Shown piece after piece: positions 29,082-38,070 of a DNA stretch of 64,000 nt. Below the pieces are notes generated by a model that was given only the letters and a program-made list of their open reading frames with translations, did not search any database and was not told the origin of the DNA. Location of the stretch: positions 37,817 through 101,816 of the forward strand of contig NZ_LKBT01000015.1 of NCBI RefSeq assembly GCF_002699985.1, written 5' to 3'. The stretch's first letter is position 1. The number at the start of each line of letters is the position of its first letter. The stretch comes from Pseudomonas sp. ICMP 561. Lineage in GTDB: Bacteria > Pseudomonadota > Gammaproteobacteria > Pseudomonadales > Pseudomonadaceae. The translations under genes were made by a program, and so were the position numbers.

Positions 29082-29160
29082 CGGTAGGAGCCAACTTGTT
29101 GGCGAAGCTGTTGCGTGACACATCGCGTCAAGCGGCTCGCGAACAAGTTCGCTCCTACCG
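29082..29160. repeat. REP palindrome (CGGTAGGAGC...GCTCCTACCG)
   Basis: Arms CGGTAGGAGCCAACTTGTTGG and the near-complement to 29160, between dcyD and tcyJ. Confidence 0.8.
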
Positions 29161-29350
29161 AAGCAATTTCATATTCCATAAAAGACTATAAAATTATTTT
29201 TTAATTATTTTGAACCATAACCAGCTGCTTCTATGATCGCCGCCAGCACGGATCAAAGCGCTGAAAAAGCTGGATAAACATCCGCTGCCAACGTAGCGTT
29301 CGTCAGGTCCGATTCTTGCCTGAAACCAAACAACTTAAATGGGGCTCGTC

Positions 29351-30148
29351 ATGATTATTTCTGCCATTCGGCGCACCGTTCTGCTTTCCACCCTGGGCCT
29401 GGTGCTCGGTTCCGCCTTGATGGGTCAAGCGGTTGCGGGTGAGCAACTGGATCAAATCAAAAAGGCTGGCACGATCAAAGTCGGCCTTGAAGGCACCTAC
29501 CCTCCGTTCAGCTTCCAGGATGAAAGTGGCAAGCTGACCGGTTTCGAGGTCGAGTTCTCCGAAGCGCTGGCCAAAGAGCTGGGCGTCAAAGTGCAACTGC
29601 AAGCGACCCCATGGGCGGGCATCCTCGCGGCGCTGGAGTCCAAGCGTCTGGACGTAGTGATCAACCAGGTGACCATCTCCGAAGAGCGCAAGAAGAAGTA
29701 TGACTTCTCCGAGCCGTACACCATCTCCGGTATTCAGGCGCTGGTGCAGAAGAAAGATGCAGACAAGTTCAAAACCGCAGCCGACCTCAAAGGCGCCAAA
29801 GTGGGCGTAGGTCTGGGCACCAACTACGAGCAATGGCTCAAGGAAAACGTGCCAGCCGCCATCGTCAAAACCTACGACGATGACCCAACCAAATATCAGG
29901 ACCTGCGTGTCGGTCGTATCGACGCCATCCTGGTTGACCGCCTGGCCGCTCTGGAACTGATCGCCAAAACCAAGGACAGCCTGGCTGTTTCCGGCGAACC
30001 CTTCTCCCGCCAAGAGTCCGGTATTGCCATCCGTAAAGGCGAGCCTGAACTGGTTGCGGCCATCAACAAGGCCATCGAAAAACTGCGCGCTGACGGCACG
30101 CTCGCCAAGCTGTCGCAGAAGTACTTCCAGGCTGACGTGACCAAATGA
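29351..30148 (+). CDS. tcyJ: Cystine ABC transporter, periplasmic binding protein
   Basis: 265-residue solute-binding protein of family 3 (FliY/TcyJ). A signal peptide ends near GQAVAG, followed by EQLDQIKKAGTIKVGLEGTY and PPFSFQDESGKLTGFEVEFS. The ATG at 29351 gives a compact leader; an ATG at 29339 is equally open. Directly coupled to the permease gene (ATGA overlap). It binds L-cystine in characterised homologues. Confidence 0.9.
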   Translation: MIISAIRRTVLLSTLGLVLGSALMGQAVAGEQLDQIKKAGTIKVGLEGTYPPFSFQDESGKLTGFEVEFSEALAKELGVKVQLQATPWAGILAALESKRLDVVINQVTISEERKKKYDFSEPYTISGIQALVQKKDADKFKTAADLKGAKVGVGLGTNYEQWLKENVPAAIVKTYDDDPTKYQDLRVGRIDAILVDRLAALELIAKTKDSLAVSGEPFSRQESGIAIRKGEPELVAAINKAIEKLRADGTLAKLSQKYFQADVTK

Positions 30149-30813
30149 TTGAAGAGGGTCTGAAGCTTGCGCTGGACTCCGCGCCCTTTCTTATAAAGGG
30201 CGCGTACTACACGATATTCCTGAGCCTGGGCGGCATGTTTTTCGGCCTGCTGCTGGGCTTCGGGCTGGCGCTCATGCGCCTGTCACCGTTGATGCTGCTG
30301 CGCGGCATCGCTCGGGTTTACGTGTCGTTCTTCCGCGGCACGCCGCTGCTGGTTCAACTGTTCATGATCTATTACGGCTTGCCGGAGTTGGGCATTGAAC
30401 TGGACCCGCTGACCGCAGCGCTGATCGGCTTCTCGCTGAACATGGGTGCTTATGCCTGTGAAATCCTGCGTGCCGCGATTGCCTCGGTGGATCGTGGTCA
30501 ATGGGAGGCTGGGGCAAGTATTGGCATGACCCGCGCGCAGATCATGCGCCGGGCCATTCTGCCTCAGGCCGCCCGCACTGCCTTGCCGCCACTGGGCAAC
30601 AGCTTTATCTCGCTGGTCAAAGACACCGCGCTGGCGGCCACTATTCAGGTGCCGGAACTGTTCCGTCAGGCACAACTGATCACCGCCCGCACCTTCGAAA
30701 TTTTCACCATGTACCTGGCCGCCGCCTTGATCTACTGGATCCTCGCCACGGCGCTTTCGTACCTGCAGAATCGTCTGGAAGAGAGAGTCAACCGCCATGA
30801 TGTGGAGTCTTGA
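30145..30813 (+). CDS. tcyL: Cystine ABC transporter permease
   Basis: 222-residue inner-membrane permease of the polar amino-acid type. About five hydrophobic segments and the EAA loop EAGASIGMTRAQIMRRAILP (about residues 117-136) are seen. Its ATG overlaps the tcyJ stop, and tcyN starts 2 nt after its own stop. Confidence 0.92.
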   Translation: MIEEGLKLALDSAPFLIKGAYYTIFLSLGGMFFGLLLGFGLALMRLSPLMLLRGIARVYVSFFRGTPLLVQLFMIYYGLPELGIELDPLTAALIGFSLNMGAYACEILRAAIASVDRGQWEAGASIGMTRAQIMRRAILPQAARTALPPLGNSFISLVKDTALAATIQVPELFRQAQLITARTFEIFTMYLAAALIYWILATALSYLQNRLEERVNRHDVES

Positions 30814-30815
30814 AC

Positions 30816-31559
30816 ATGATCGTGGTTGAAAAGCTCACCAAGGAATTCAAGGGTCAACAAGTGCTCAAAGGTATCGACCTGAAGGTCGAGGCCGGCGAAG
30901 TCGTAGCGATCATCGGCCCTAGCGGTTCAGGTAAAACCACCCTGCTGCGCTGCCTGAATTTTCTCGAAGAACCCACCAGCGGCAAGATCATCGTGGGCAA
31001 CATCGAAATAGACGGCAACCGCCCGCTCAGCAAGCAGCAAAGCCTGATTCGAGAACTTCGTCAGCACGTGGGTTTTGTGTTCCAGAACTTCAATCTGTTC
31101 CCGCACCGCACCGCGCTGGAAAACGTCATCGAAGGCCCGGTTGTGGTCAAGAAGATGCCGCGTGAAAAGGCGTCCGAACTGGGTCGCAAACTACTGGCAA
31201 AAGTCGGACTGGCAGGCAAGGAAGACGCCTACCCGCGGCGTTTGTCGGGCGGTCAGCAGCAACGCGTGGCCATTGCTCGCGCCCTGGCCATGGAGCCGGA
31301 AGTGATTCTGTTCGACGAACCCACTTCTGCGCTGGACCCTGAGTTGGTAGGTGAAGTGCTGACGGCTATTCGCGCCCTGGCTGAAGAAAACCGCACCATG
31401 GTCATCGTCACACACGAAATGAATTTCGCCCGGGACGTCGCTAACCGTGTGGTGTTTATCGACAAGGGGGTGATTGTCGAGCAAGGCGACGCGAAGGAGC
31501 TGTTCGCCAACCCGCGCGAAGAACGGACACGGCAATTTCTGGAGCGAAGCAGGAACTGA
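30816..31559 (+). CDS. tcyN: L-cystine ABC transporter ATP-binding protein
   Basis: 247-residue ABC ATPase. Walker A GPSGSGKTT is near residue 37, signature LSGGQQQR near 140, Walker B VILFDEPTSALDPE near 160. The ATG at 30816 (MIVVEKLTKEF) is chosen over a TTG two codons earlier. It is last in the tcyJ-L-N operon. The frame stays open for 38 codons after the stop, encoding a hydrophobic stretch (see findings). Confidence 0.93.
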   Translation: MIVVEKLTKEFKGQQVLKGIDLKVEAGEVVAIIGPSGSGKTTLLRCLNFLEEPTSGKIIVGNIEIDGNRPLSKQQSLIRELRQHVGFVFQNFNLFPHRTALENVIEGPVVVKKMPREKASELGRKLLAKVGLAGKEDAYPRRLSGGQQQRVAIARALAMEPEVILFDEPTSALDPELVGEVLTAIRALAEENRTMVIVTHEMNFARDVANRVVFIDKGVIVEQGDAKELFANPREERTRQFLERSRN

Positions 31560-32063
31560 TCCTACAAAGCACAGACCAGAAACCTGCGCCTTCTGGCGCT
31601 GTTCCTGCTGGCTTTACATTTGTACATCAATCAATCGATCAAACCCGTCGTTGATGCACTTTCAGAATCGCTAAAAAATCATCTAAAAACCTGAACAGAC
31701 GCCCTCCTCTGATCCCACTCAATGAAATAGAGAGGGCAGCGGCTGGGGGCTCAATTCTTTTACCTGGTCGGTCGGCTAGCAGGTTTTCATCCTTCGTAAA
31801 CATAACTGTTTATTTCCTCAAGTAGGACGGACCAAGCCGATACGGTCAACAGTTCGACGAAACCTTGTAGGAAGTATCTTATTTATTCGTACACGCCTAG
31901 GTCAATCCATTAGCGCCTTGACAGATAAGCGCAAACGACATTAGCTCAAGAACAACAGAAACTTCTAACGCCCTCGAATAGTTGCAAGCGGCATTTACCG
32001 ACACTTTGTAATGCTTCCCATAAGCTCGAACTATACGTTAACTATCCACAGGTTGAACTCGAG
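31560..32063. other. Intergenic region without a convincing gene
   Basis: About 500 nt, AT-richer than the flanks. A weak inverted repeat (GCCCTCCTCT / AGAGAGGGC, 31700-31738) follows tcyN but has no T run. No RNA gene is recognised. Confidence 0.5.
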
Positions 32064-32873
32064 GTGCACAGCAATGATTCCAGCAATGAATTTGTTACAA
32101 CTACCAATGATCAACTTAATGACGACGGGCATTCAGACATGACTTACACACTTGGCAAAACAGGCGGTCTAAAACTGTTCCCACCTTACGTCCCACAGGC
32201 CCACAGGCATGGTGTCGGCATTCGCGCCGCTGCCCATTTGCTGGTCAACATCGACCCTTACCCGGACATGGACGCAGGCGACCTGATCGAGTTGTACTGG
32301 GGCGGTTGTTACGTCGCGTCGAAAGTTCTGGATGAGTCCGATATTGGCTACACCATGGTCCTGCGGGTACCGGAAAGCTTTCTGCAAAGCGGCACTGTCA
32401 AGACCTACTACCGGCTGATGAAGATCGGCGGCGCGCCCATTACTTCGCCCTGCCGCAGGCTGAGAGTGAAGCTGGACATGCCCGGCGGGCTGTTGATCAA
32501 TGACAGTTGCGAAGAAAACCAGGGGCTTGCACCGGTCTGCCTGCCGGACGCTGTGATCAGGAACGGGCTGGTTACCAGTGACGTCAAAAAAGGCCTGCCA
32601 CTGTCCATCGAGCCCTACCTGAACATGGCCCCTTGCGATGAAATTACTCTGCGCTGGGGTGATCTGCGCATGGATCTGGAACCCCTGGATGCCGATAACG
32701 TTGGTAAACCCGTCAAGCTGATTGTGCCCGCCACCTTGATTCGCGAGGCGGGTGATGAGCCGCAACTGGAGGTGACGTATTGCGTTATTGATCGAGTCGG
32801 TAATAACTCTCGCTGGGCACCGCCACGGGAAATTAGCGTCAGTACTCTGGATAATCGCCCCGGGTATGATTGA
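32064..32873 (+). CDS. Uncharacterised protein with two tandem beta-rich repeats
   Basis: Up to 269 residues, no signal peptide, function unknown. Two copies of one domain are visible. HLLVNIDPYPDMDAGDLIEL at about 56 aligns with PLSIEPYLNMAPCDEITLRW at about 180, and the two continue with VLRVPESFLQSG against LIVPATLIREAG. The pattern suggests two immunoglobulin-like or other beta-sandwich domains. The GTG start at 32064 has no good ribosome site; ATG at 32139 (MTYTLGKTGG) is an alternative. It stands alone between the cystine and sfnB operons. Confidence 0.6.
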   Translation: MHSNDSSNEFVTTTNDQLNDDGHSDMTYTLGKTGGLKLFPPYVPQAHRHGVGIRAAAHLLVNIDPYPDMDAGDLIELYWGGCYVASKVLDESDIGYTMVLRVPESFLQSGTVKTYYRLMKIGGAPITSPCRRLRVKLDMPGGLLINDSCEENQGLAPVCLPDAVIRNGLVTSDVKKGLPLSIEPYLNMAPCDEITLRWGDLRMDLEPLDADNVGKPVKLIVPATLIREAGDEPQLEVTYCVIDRVGNNSRWAPPREISVSTLDNRPGYD

Positions 32874-33083
32874 ACACTTTTTAATACCAGCCAATATGCG
32901 AAGTTTTCAAAGCTTCGTGTATTGGCCTGCTCGCTCTACAAGCGCGAACTGCCTCACAAACCCACTATTCCCAAGACAATTCCTACAGCCAACTGCATAT
33001 TCCCCTACAAGCATACTCATAACATATACAAACAACTGACTAGGCTTATCTGAACGACCTGTCGTCATTAGGGACATACGTTC

Positions 33084-33164
33084 ATGAAAGTCAGTAAACC
33101 CATAAAATCATGCATCCTTATTGTGCTGCTTGGCTCATGCCTGACTTACGCACAAACCGTCTGA
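33084..33164 (+). CDS. Possible 26-residue lipopeptide or signal-peptide remnant
   Basis: ATG at 33084, with AGGGA 10 nt ahead, encodes MKVSKPIKSCILIVLLGSCL plus TYAQTV and a stop. It has a charged start, a hydrophobic core and LGSC, which resembles a lipobox. It could be a tiny lipoprotein or the surviving leader of a decayed secreted gene. No homology can be claimed. Confidence 0.3.
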   Translation: MKVSKPIKSCILIVLLGSCLTYAQTV

Positions 33165-33305
33165 GAAGGCATGATTTAGTCTTCTATGCTTATTCCAAAA
33201 AATTCGTATATTTAATTTTTTAGTCGCCTTAGGGTATATGCACCGGACCACCGGACATCGTGTTTTTTCTTCGCCTTCTTTGGAGGGCGTTTTTGCGAGG
33301 TTCGA

Positions 33306-34553
33306 ATGGTCGCTTCAACGTCTCACACCCCCTTGGCTGAGCACGGCTCGGATATCGCGCCGCCATTGCACCCTGCGCGGATATTACAAAATGACGCCCA
33401 GGCAATCGAAGCCGCCTATGTATTGGCTGCACAAGCCCGCTTGCAGGCTGCCGAGCGCGATGCTCAGCGCTTGCTCCCCTGGCAGCAGATCGAAGCATTC
33501 ACCCGCAGCGGCCTGGGCAGTATTTCTATCCCGCGTGCGTATGGCGGGCCGCAAGTCTCGTTCGTGACCATCGCTGAAGTCTTCAAAATTATCTCCGCAG
33601 CAGACCCGGCGTTGGGCCAAATCCCACAGAACCAGTTCGGCATCATTCATCTGCTGTTGGGCAGTGCCTACGAGCAGCAGAAAAGAGCCTTGCTCAAAAG
33701 CGTGCTGGACGGCTGGCGGATCGGTAATGCCGGGCCTGAGCGCGGCACTAAAAATACCCTGGAGCTGAAGGCTCGTATCACTAATCACAAAGGACGTCTG
33801 GTCCTGAACGGCCAGAAGTTCTACTCCACTGGCGCCCTGTTCGCGCATTGGGTCGCCGTCAAAGCATTGAACGACCAAGGTCAGCAAATCATGGCCTTTG
33901 TGCCGCGCGGCAGCTCAGGCTTGAGCATCGTCGATGACTGGTCGGGCTTCGGCCAACGCACCACCGCCAGCGGCACGGTCCTGCTGGAAAACGTAGAGGT
34001 GCAAAGCGAACTGGTGGTCGAAAACTGGCGCCTGGCACTGACACCCAATATTCAGGGCGCAGTCTCGCAATTGATCCAGGCGGCCATCGACGCAGGCATT
34101 GCCCGTGGAGCCATCGACGACACCATCGAGTTTGTGCGCGAGCGTTCGCGCCCTTGGGTTGACGCTCAGGTAGAACGAGCCAGCGATGACCTGTATGTGA
34201 TCGCCGACATCGGCAAACTCAAGCTGGAACTGCATGCAGCAGAAGCACTGCTGCGCGAAGCGGCGAAAGTCCTGGATGAGGTCAACGCCGGTCCCATCGA
34301 TGAATTCTCGGCAGCACGCGCATCAATCGCAGTGGCTCGCGCCAAAGTCCTGACCACTGAAGTGTCACTGCTGGCCAGCGAGAAGCTGTTCGAACTGGCT
34401 GGCAGCCGCGCCACCCTGGCCGAGTTCAACCTGGACCGGCACTGGCGCAACGCTCGCGTCCACACCCTCCATGATCCCGTGCGCTGGAAATACCACGCCG
34501 TCGGCGCATGGCACCTGAACGGCACCCTGCCCGCCCGCCATTCGTGGATTTAA
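33306..34553 (+). CDS. SfnB-family sulfur-acquisition oxidoreductase (acyl-CoA dehydrogenase-like)
   Basis: 415-residue flavoprotein of the acyl-CoA dehydrogenase fold, group of SfnB/DszC-like enzymes used to release sulfur from sulfones or sulfonates. Family marks are DPALGQIPQNQFG, NGQKFYSTGALFAHW, DDWSGFGQRTTASGTV and the C-terminal HWRNARVHTLHDPVRWK. It is first of a three-gene set with a close paralogue and an FMN monooxygenase. The exact sulfur substrate is not known. Confidence 0.88.
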   Translation: MVASTSHTPLAEHGSDIAPPLHPARILQNDAQAIEAAYVLAAQARLQAAERDAQRLLPWQQIEAFTRSGLGSISIPRAYGGPQVSFVTIAEVFKIISAADPALGQIPQNQFGIIHLLLGSAYEQQKRALLKSVLDGWRIGNAGPERGTKNTLELKARITNHKGRLVLNGQKFYSTGALFAHWVAVKALNDQGQQIMAFVPRGSSGLSIVDDWSGFGQRTTASGTVLLENVEVQSELVVENWRLALTPNIQGAVSQLIQAAIDAGIARGAIDDTIEFVRERSRPWVDAQVERASDDLYVIADIGKLKLELHAAEALLREAAKVLDEVNAGPIDEFSAARASIAVARAKVLTTEVSLLASEKLFELAGSRATLAEFNLDRHWRNARVHTLHDPVRWKYHAVGAWHLNGTLPARHSWI

Positions 34554-34577
34554 ACCAGACCACTGGAGTACAGCGTT

Positions 34578-35783
34578 ATGAGTTTGCAATCCCCACTGCG
34601 GGACCGTGCGGCCCTGATCGAAAACGATCAACAGGCCCTGCACATTGCTCAGGAACTGGCCGCCCACTTCAAACGTGAGAGCGCGGCACGTGATCAGGAG
34701 CGTCGGCTACCCCATGCTGAACTGGACCTTTTCAGCGCCTCGGGCCTGTGGGGCATCAGCGTGCCCAAGGCATTTGGCGGCGCGGGCGTGTCAAACGTCA
34801 CGCTGGCAAAAGTCATCCGCCTGATCGCCGAGGCGGATGGGTCTTTGGGGCAGATCCCGCAGAACCATTTCTACGCACTGGAAGTGCTGCGCGTTAACGG
34901 CAATGCCGATCAACAGAAGCGTCTGTATGCCGAAGCGTTGGCCGGGTTGCGTTTCGGTAATGCACTCGCAGAGTTAGGCACAAAGACAGCCCACGATCGC
35001 GCCACTCGCCTGACTCGAGACGGCGAAGGCTATCGCATCAACGGCCGCAAATTTTACTCCACTGGCGCACTGTATGCGCAACGTATTCCCACTTCAGTGA
35101 TCGACGAAAATGGCGTCCAGCAGTTGGCATTCGTGCCCGCTGACAGTGAAGGCCTGACCGTCATCGACGATTGGAGCGGCTTCGGTCAGCGCAACACCGG
35201 CAGCGGCTCAGTAGTGTTTGAAAACGTCTATGTGGATGCCCGCGATGTCGTGGCATTCCAGAGCGCTTTCGAGCGCCCGACCACCGTTGGGCCATTGGCA
35301 CAGATTCTTCACGCAGCCATCGACACCGGTATCGCCCGCGCCGCCTTCGAAGAAGCCCTGCATTTCGTTCGTACCCGCACCCGCCCATGGATCGATTCCG
35401 GCATCGAAAAAGCCGTGGACGACCCACTGACCCTGAGCAGCTTTGGCAAACTCAGCATTCGCTTATTCGCCGCCGAAGCATTACTGGATCGCGCCGGGGA
35501 AATCCTTGATATCGCTCAGGCCGACAGCAATGCCGATAACGTCGCAGCCGCATCGATTGCCGTCGCCGAAGCCCGCGCGATCAGCACTGAAATCTCGCTC
35601 GCTGCTGGTAGCACGCTGTTTGAACTGGCGGGCAGCCAGGCAACTCTGGCCGAACATGGCCTGGATCGGCACTGGCGCAACGCGCGCGTCCATACGCTGC
35701 ACGACCCGGTACGCTGGAAGTTCCACGCCATCGGTAATTACTACCTCAATGACAAGAATCCTCCGCTGCGGGGGACGATTTGA
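34578..35783 (+). CDS. SfnB-family sulfur-acquisition oxidoreductase (second copy)
   Basis: 401-residue paralogue of the preceding enzyme with all the same blocks (DGSLGQIPQNHFYALEVL, NGRKFYSTGALYAQR, DDWSGFGQRNTGSGSVVF, HWRNARVHTLHDPVRWKF). It starts 24 nt after its neighbour and overlaps the monooxygenase start by 1 nt (TGATG). Tandem copies may differ in substrate or act in sequence with the monooxygenase. Role in sulfur-source degradation follows from family knowledge. Confidence 0.88.
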   Translation: MSLQSPLRDRAALIENDQQALHIAQELAAHFKRESAARDQERRLPHAELDLFSASGLWGISVPKAFGGAGVSNVTLAKVIRLIAEADGSLGQIPQNHFYALEVLRVNGNADQQKRLYAEALAGLRFGNALAELGTKTAHDRATRLTRDGEGYRINGRKFYSTGALYAQRIPTSVIDENGVQQLAFVPADSEGLTVIDDWSGFGQRNTGSGSVVFENVYVDARDVVAFQSAFERPTTVGPLAQILHAAIDTGIARAAFEEALHFVRTRTRPWIDSGIEKAVDDPLTLSSFGKLSIRLFAAEALLDRAGEILDIAQADSNADNVAAASIAVAEARAISTEISLAAGSTLFELAGSQATLAEHGLDRHWRNARVHTLHDPVRWKFHAIGNYYLNDKNPPLRGTI

Positions 35784-37141
35784 TGGCGAAGAAAAAGATC
35801 CTGCTCAATGCCTTCAACATGAACTGCATTGGCCACATCAATCATGGTTTGTGGACTCACCCACGGGATAACTCGAGCCAATACAACACACTCGAATACT
35901 GGACCGAACTGGCACAGCTGCTGGAGCGCGGCCTTTTCGACGGCCTGTTCATCGCCGATATCGTCGGCGTGTATGACGTCTATCAGAACTCGGTGGATGT
36001 GACGCTCAAAGAGTCCATCCAGTTGCCGGTCAATGATCCGCTGCTGCTGGTATCAGCCATGGCCGCAGTCACCAAAAACCTCGGCTTCGGCCTGACCGCC
36101 AACCTGACCTACGAAGCGCCTTATCTGTTCGCCCGACGCATGTCGACGCTGGATCATCTGAGTCGTGGTCGGGTGGGCTGGAACATCGTCACCGGTTATC
36201 TGGACAGCGCTGCGCGGGCCATGGGCCTGACCGAGCAAGTCGAGCATGACCGTCGATACGATCAGGCCGATGAATACCTGCAAGTGCTCTACAAACTCTG
36301 GGAAGGCAGCTGGGAAGACGACGCGGTCATCAACGACCGCGAGCAGCGGGTTTACGCCCAGCCGGACAAAGTGCACAAGGTTCACCACAAGGGCGAGTTC
36401 TATCAGGTCGAGGGGTATCACCTGTGTGAACCCTCTGCTCAACGTACGCCGGTCCTGTTTCAGGCAGGCAGTTCGGAGCGCGGCCTGCAGTTTGCCGGGC
36501 AACATGCTGAGTGCGTGTTCATCAGCGGCCAGAACAAGGCCGCGACCCGGGAGCAAGTGGACAAAGTCCGCGGCAGCGCCGTAGCGGCTGGCCGTAATCC
36601 TGAAGACATCAAAGTGTTCATGGGCCTGAACGTGATCGTCGGCAAGACCGAAGCCGACGCGCAGGCCAAGCTTGCGGAGTATCGCGAATTCGCTAGCGCC
36701 GAAGCCGGTGTCGCGCACTTTGCCGCTTCAACCGGTATCGATTTCTCTCAGTACGAGCTGGATGAGCCCATTCAGTACGTGAAGAGCAACGCCATTCAAT
36801 CAGCCACCAAAAACCTCAAAAACAACGACTGGACGCGGCAAAAACTGCTCGACCAACACGCCTTGGGCGGACGCTACATCACCCTGGTTGGCTCGCCTGA
36901 ACACGTCGCGGACGAGCTGGAGTCGTGGATCGCCGAAACCGGCCTGGACGGCTTCAACCTGACCCGCATTGTCACCCCGGAAAGCTACGTGGATTTCATC
37001 GATCTGGTGATCCCCGAACTGCAAAAACGCGGCTCATACAAAACCGCTTACGACACCGGCAGCCTGCGCGAGAAGCTGTTTCCAGAGGGCGGCGCGCGAT
37101 TGCCAGAGCGGCATGTCGGAGCCAGTTACAGATCCCGCTGA
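35783..37141 (+). CDS. LLM-class FMN-dependent monooxygenase (NtaA/SnaA/DszA family)
   Basis: 452-residue TIM-barrel flavin monooxygenase. Typical marks are NMNCIGHINHGLWTHPRD, LFDGLFIADIVGVYDVY, HLSRGRVGWNIVTGYLDSAA and LFQAGSSERGLQFAG. This family oxidises sulfones, nitrilotriacetate or alkanesulfonates using FMNH2 from a separate reductase. No reductase gene lies next to it. Translation is coupled to the second SfnB-type gene, and methionine-type transporter genes follow, so a sulfur role is likely. Confidence 0.9.
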   Translation: MAKKKILLNAFNMNCIGHINHGLWTHPRDNSSQYNTLEYWTELAQLLERGLFDGLFIADIVGVYDVYQNSVDVTLKESIQLPVNDPLLLVSAMAAVTKNLGFGLTANLTYEAPYLFARRMSTLDHLSRGRVGWNIVTGYLDSAARAMGLTEQVEHDRRYDQADEYLQVLYKLWEGSWEDDAVINDREQRVYAQPDKVHKVHHKGEFYQVEGYHLCEPSAQRTPVLFQAGSSERGLQFAGQHAECVFISGQNKAATREQVDKVRGSAVAAGRNPEDIKVFMGLNVIVGKTEADAQAKLAEYREFASAEAGVAHFAASTGIDFSQYELDEPIQYVKSNAIQSATKNLKNNDWTRQKLLDQHALGGRYITLVGSPEHVADELESWIAETGLDGFNLTRIVTPESYVDFIDLVIPELQKRGSYKTAYDTGSLREKLFPEGGARLPERHVGASYRSR

Positions 37142-37153
37142 TGGCGTAGATCC

Positions 37154-37217
37154 TGTGGGAGCGAGGCTTGCCCGCGATGGCGTGAAAACCCAATCGCAGG
37201 CAAGCCTGGCTCCCACA
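37154..37217. repeat. REP palindrome (TGTGGGAGCGAGGCTTGCCCGCGA type)
   Basis: Short doublet with a small central gap, between the monooxygenase gene and metQ. Confidence 0.8.
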
Positions 37218-37280
37218 ATGGAATGCGATCAAACCAAACAAACAACACAACTACCCCCTGCCACACACCGGACATCCACC

Positions 37281-38069
37281 ATGAAAAAACTCATCAGCAC
37301 CCTGGCCCTGAGCCTGTTAGCCCTCACCGCCCACGCCGCCGACGCGCCGCTGAAAGTCGGCACCACCGCCGCCTTCGCCATTCCCCTCGAAGCCGCTGTT
37401 CAGGAAGCCGCCAAGCAAGGCCTTAAGGTCGAGCTGGTGGAATTCACCGACTGGATTGCACCCAACGTCAGCCTCGCGGCGGGTGATATCGACGTGAACT
37501 ACTTCCAGCACATTCCATTTCTGACCAATGCCAAAGAAGCCGCCGGGTTTGATCTGGTACCGTACGCGCCGGGGATCATCAACAACGTCGGCCTGTACTC
37601 CAAGAAGTACAAAAGCTTCGATGAACTGCCAACCGGCGCCACCGTGGCCATCGCAAACGATCCGATCAACAGCGGTCGCGGTCTGCAACTGCTGGCCAAG
37701 GCTGGCTTGATCACCCTCAAGCAAGGCGTGGGTTACAAGGCCACCGAAGAAGACATCGTCGCCAACCCGAAAAAAATAAAGATCATTCAGGTAGAGGCCG
37801 TACAACTGGTTCGCGCCTATGACGACGCTGATCTGGTCCAAGGCTACCCAGCGTATATTCGCCTGTCGAAAACCTTCGATGCAGAATCGGCGATTCTCTT
37901 TGATGGTCTTGATCACCCGGAATACGTCATCCAGTTCGTGATCAAGCCGCAAAGCAAAGACGATCCACGCCTGGCTAAATTCATCGACATCTATCAGCAC
38001 TCGCCAGTCGTGCGCGCCACCCTGGACAAGGTCAATGGCAAGCTCTACCAAGCCGGTTGGGAAGGTTGA
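37281..38069 (+). CDS. metQ: MetQ/NlpA-family ABC substrate-binding protein
   Basis: 262-residue periplasmic binding protein. A signal peptide ([20 protein letters not shown]) leads to [14 protein letters not shown] and [20 protein letters not shown], the NlpA-family signature. It normally binds methionine or related sulfur compounds. ATG at 37281 is the family start; upstream open frame runs through a REP. It precedes metN and metI. Divergent from the other MetQ at 54870, so a different ligand is possible. Confidence 0.88.
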   Translation: MKKLISTLALSLLALTAHAADAPLKVGTTAAFAIPLEAAVQEAAKQGLKVELVEFTDWIAPNVSLAAGDIDVNYFQHIPFLTNAKEAAGFDLVPYAPGIINNVGLYSKKYKSFDELPTGATVAIANDPINSGRGLQLLAKAGLITLKQGVGYKATEEDIVANPKKIKIIQVEAVQLVRAYDDADLVQGYPAYIRLSKTFDAESAILFDGLDHPEYVIQFVIKPQSKDDPRLAKFIDIYQHSPVVRATLDKVNGKLYQAGWEG

Positions 38070-38070
38070 C

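Noticed and set aside
33270..33300. Sigma54-like TTTGGAGGGCGTTTTTGC before the first SfnB gene
   Set aside because: GG and GC are 11 bp apart instead of 10, and the -24 context is poor.
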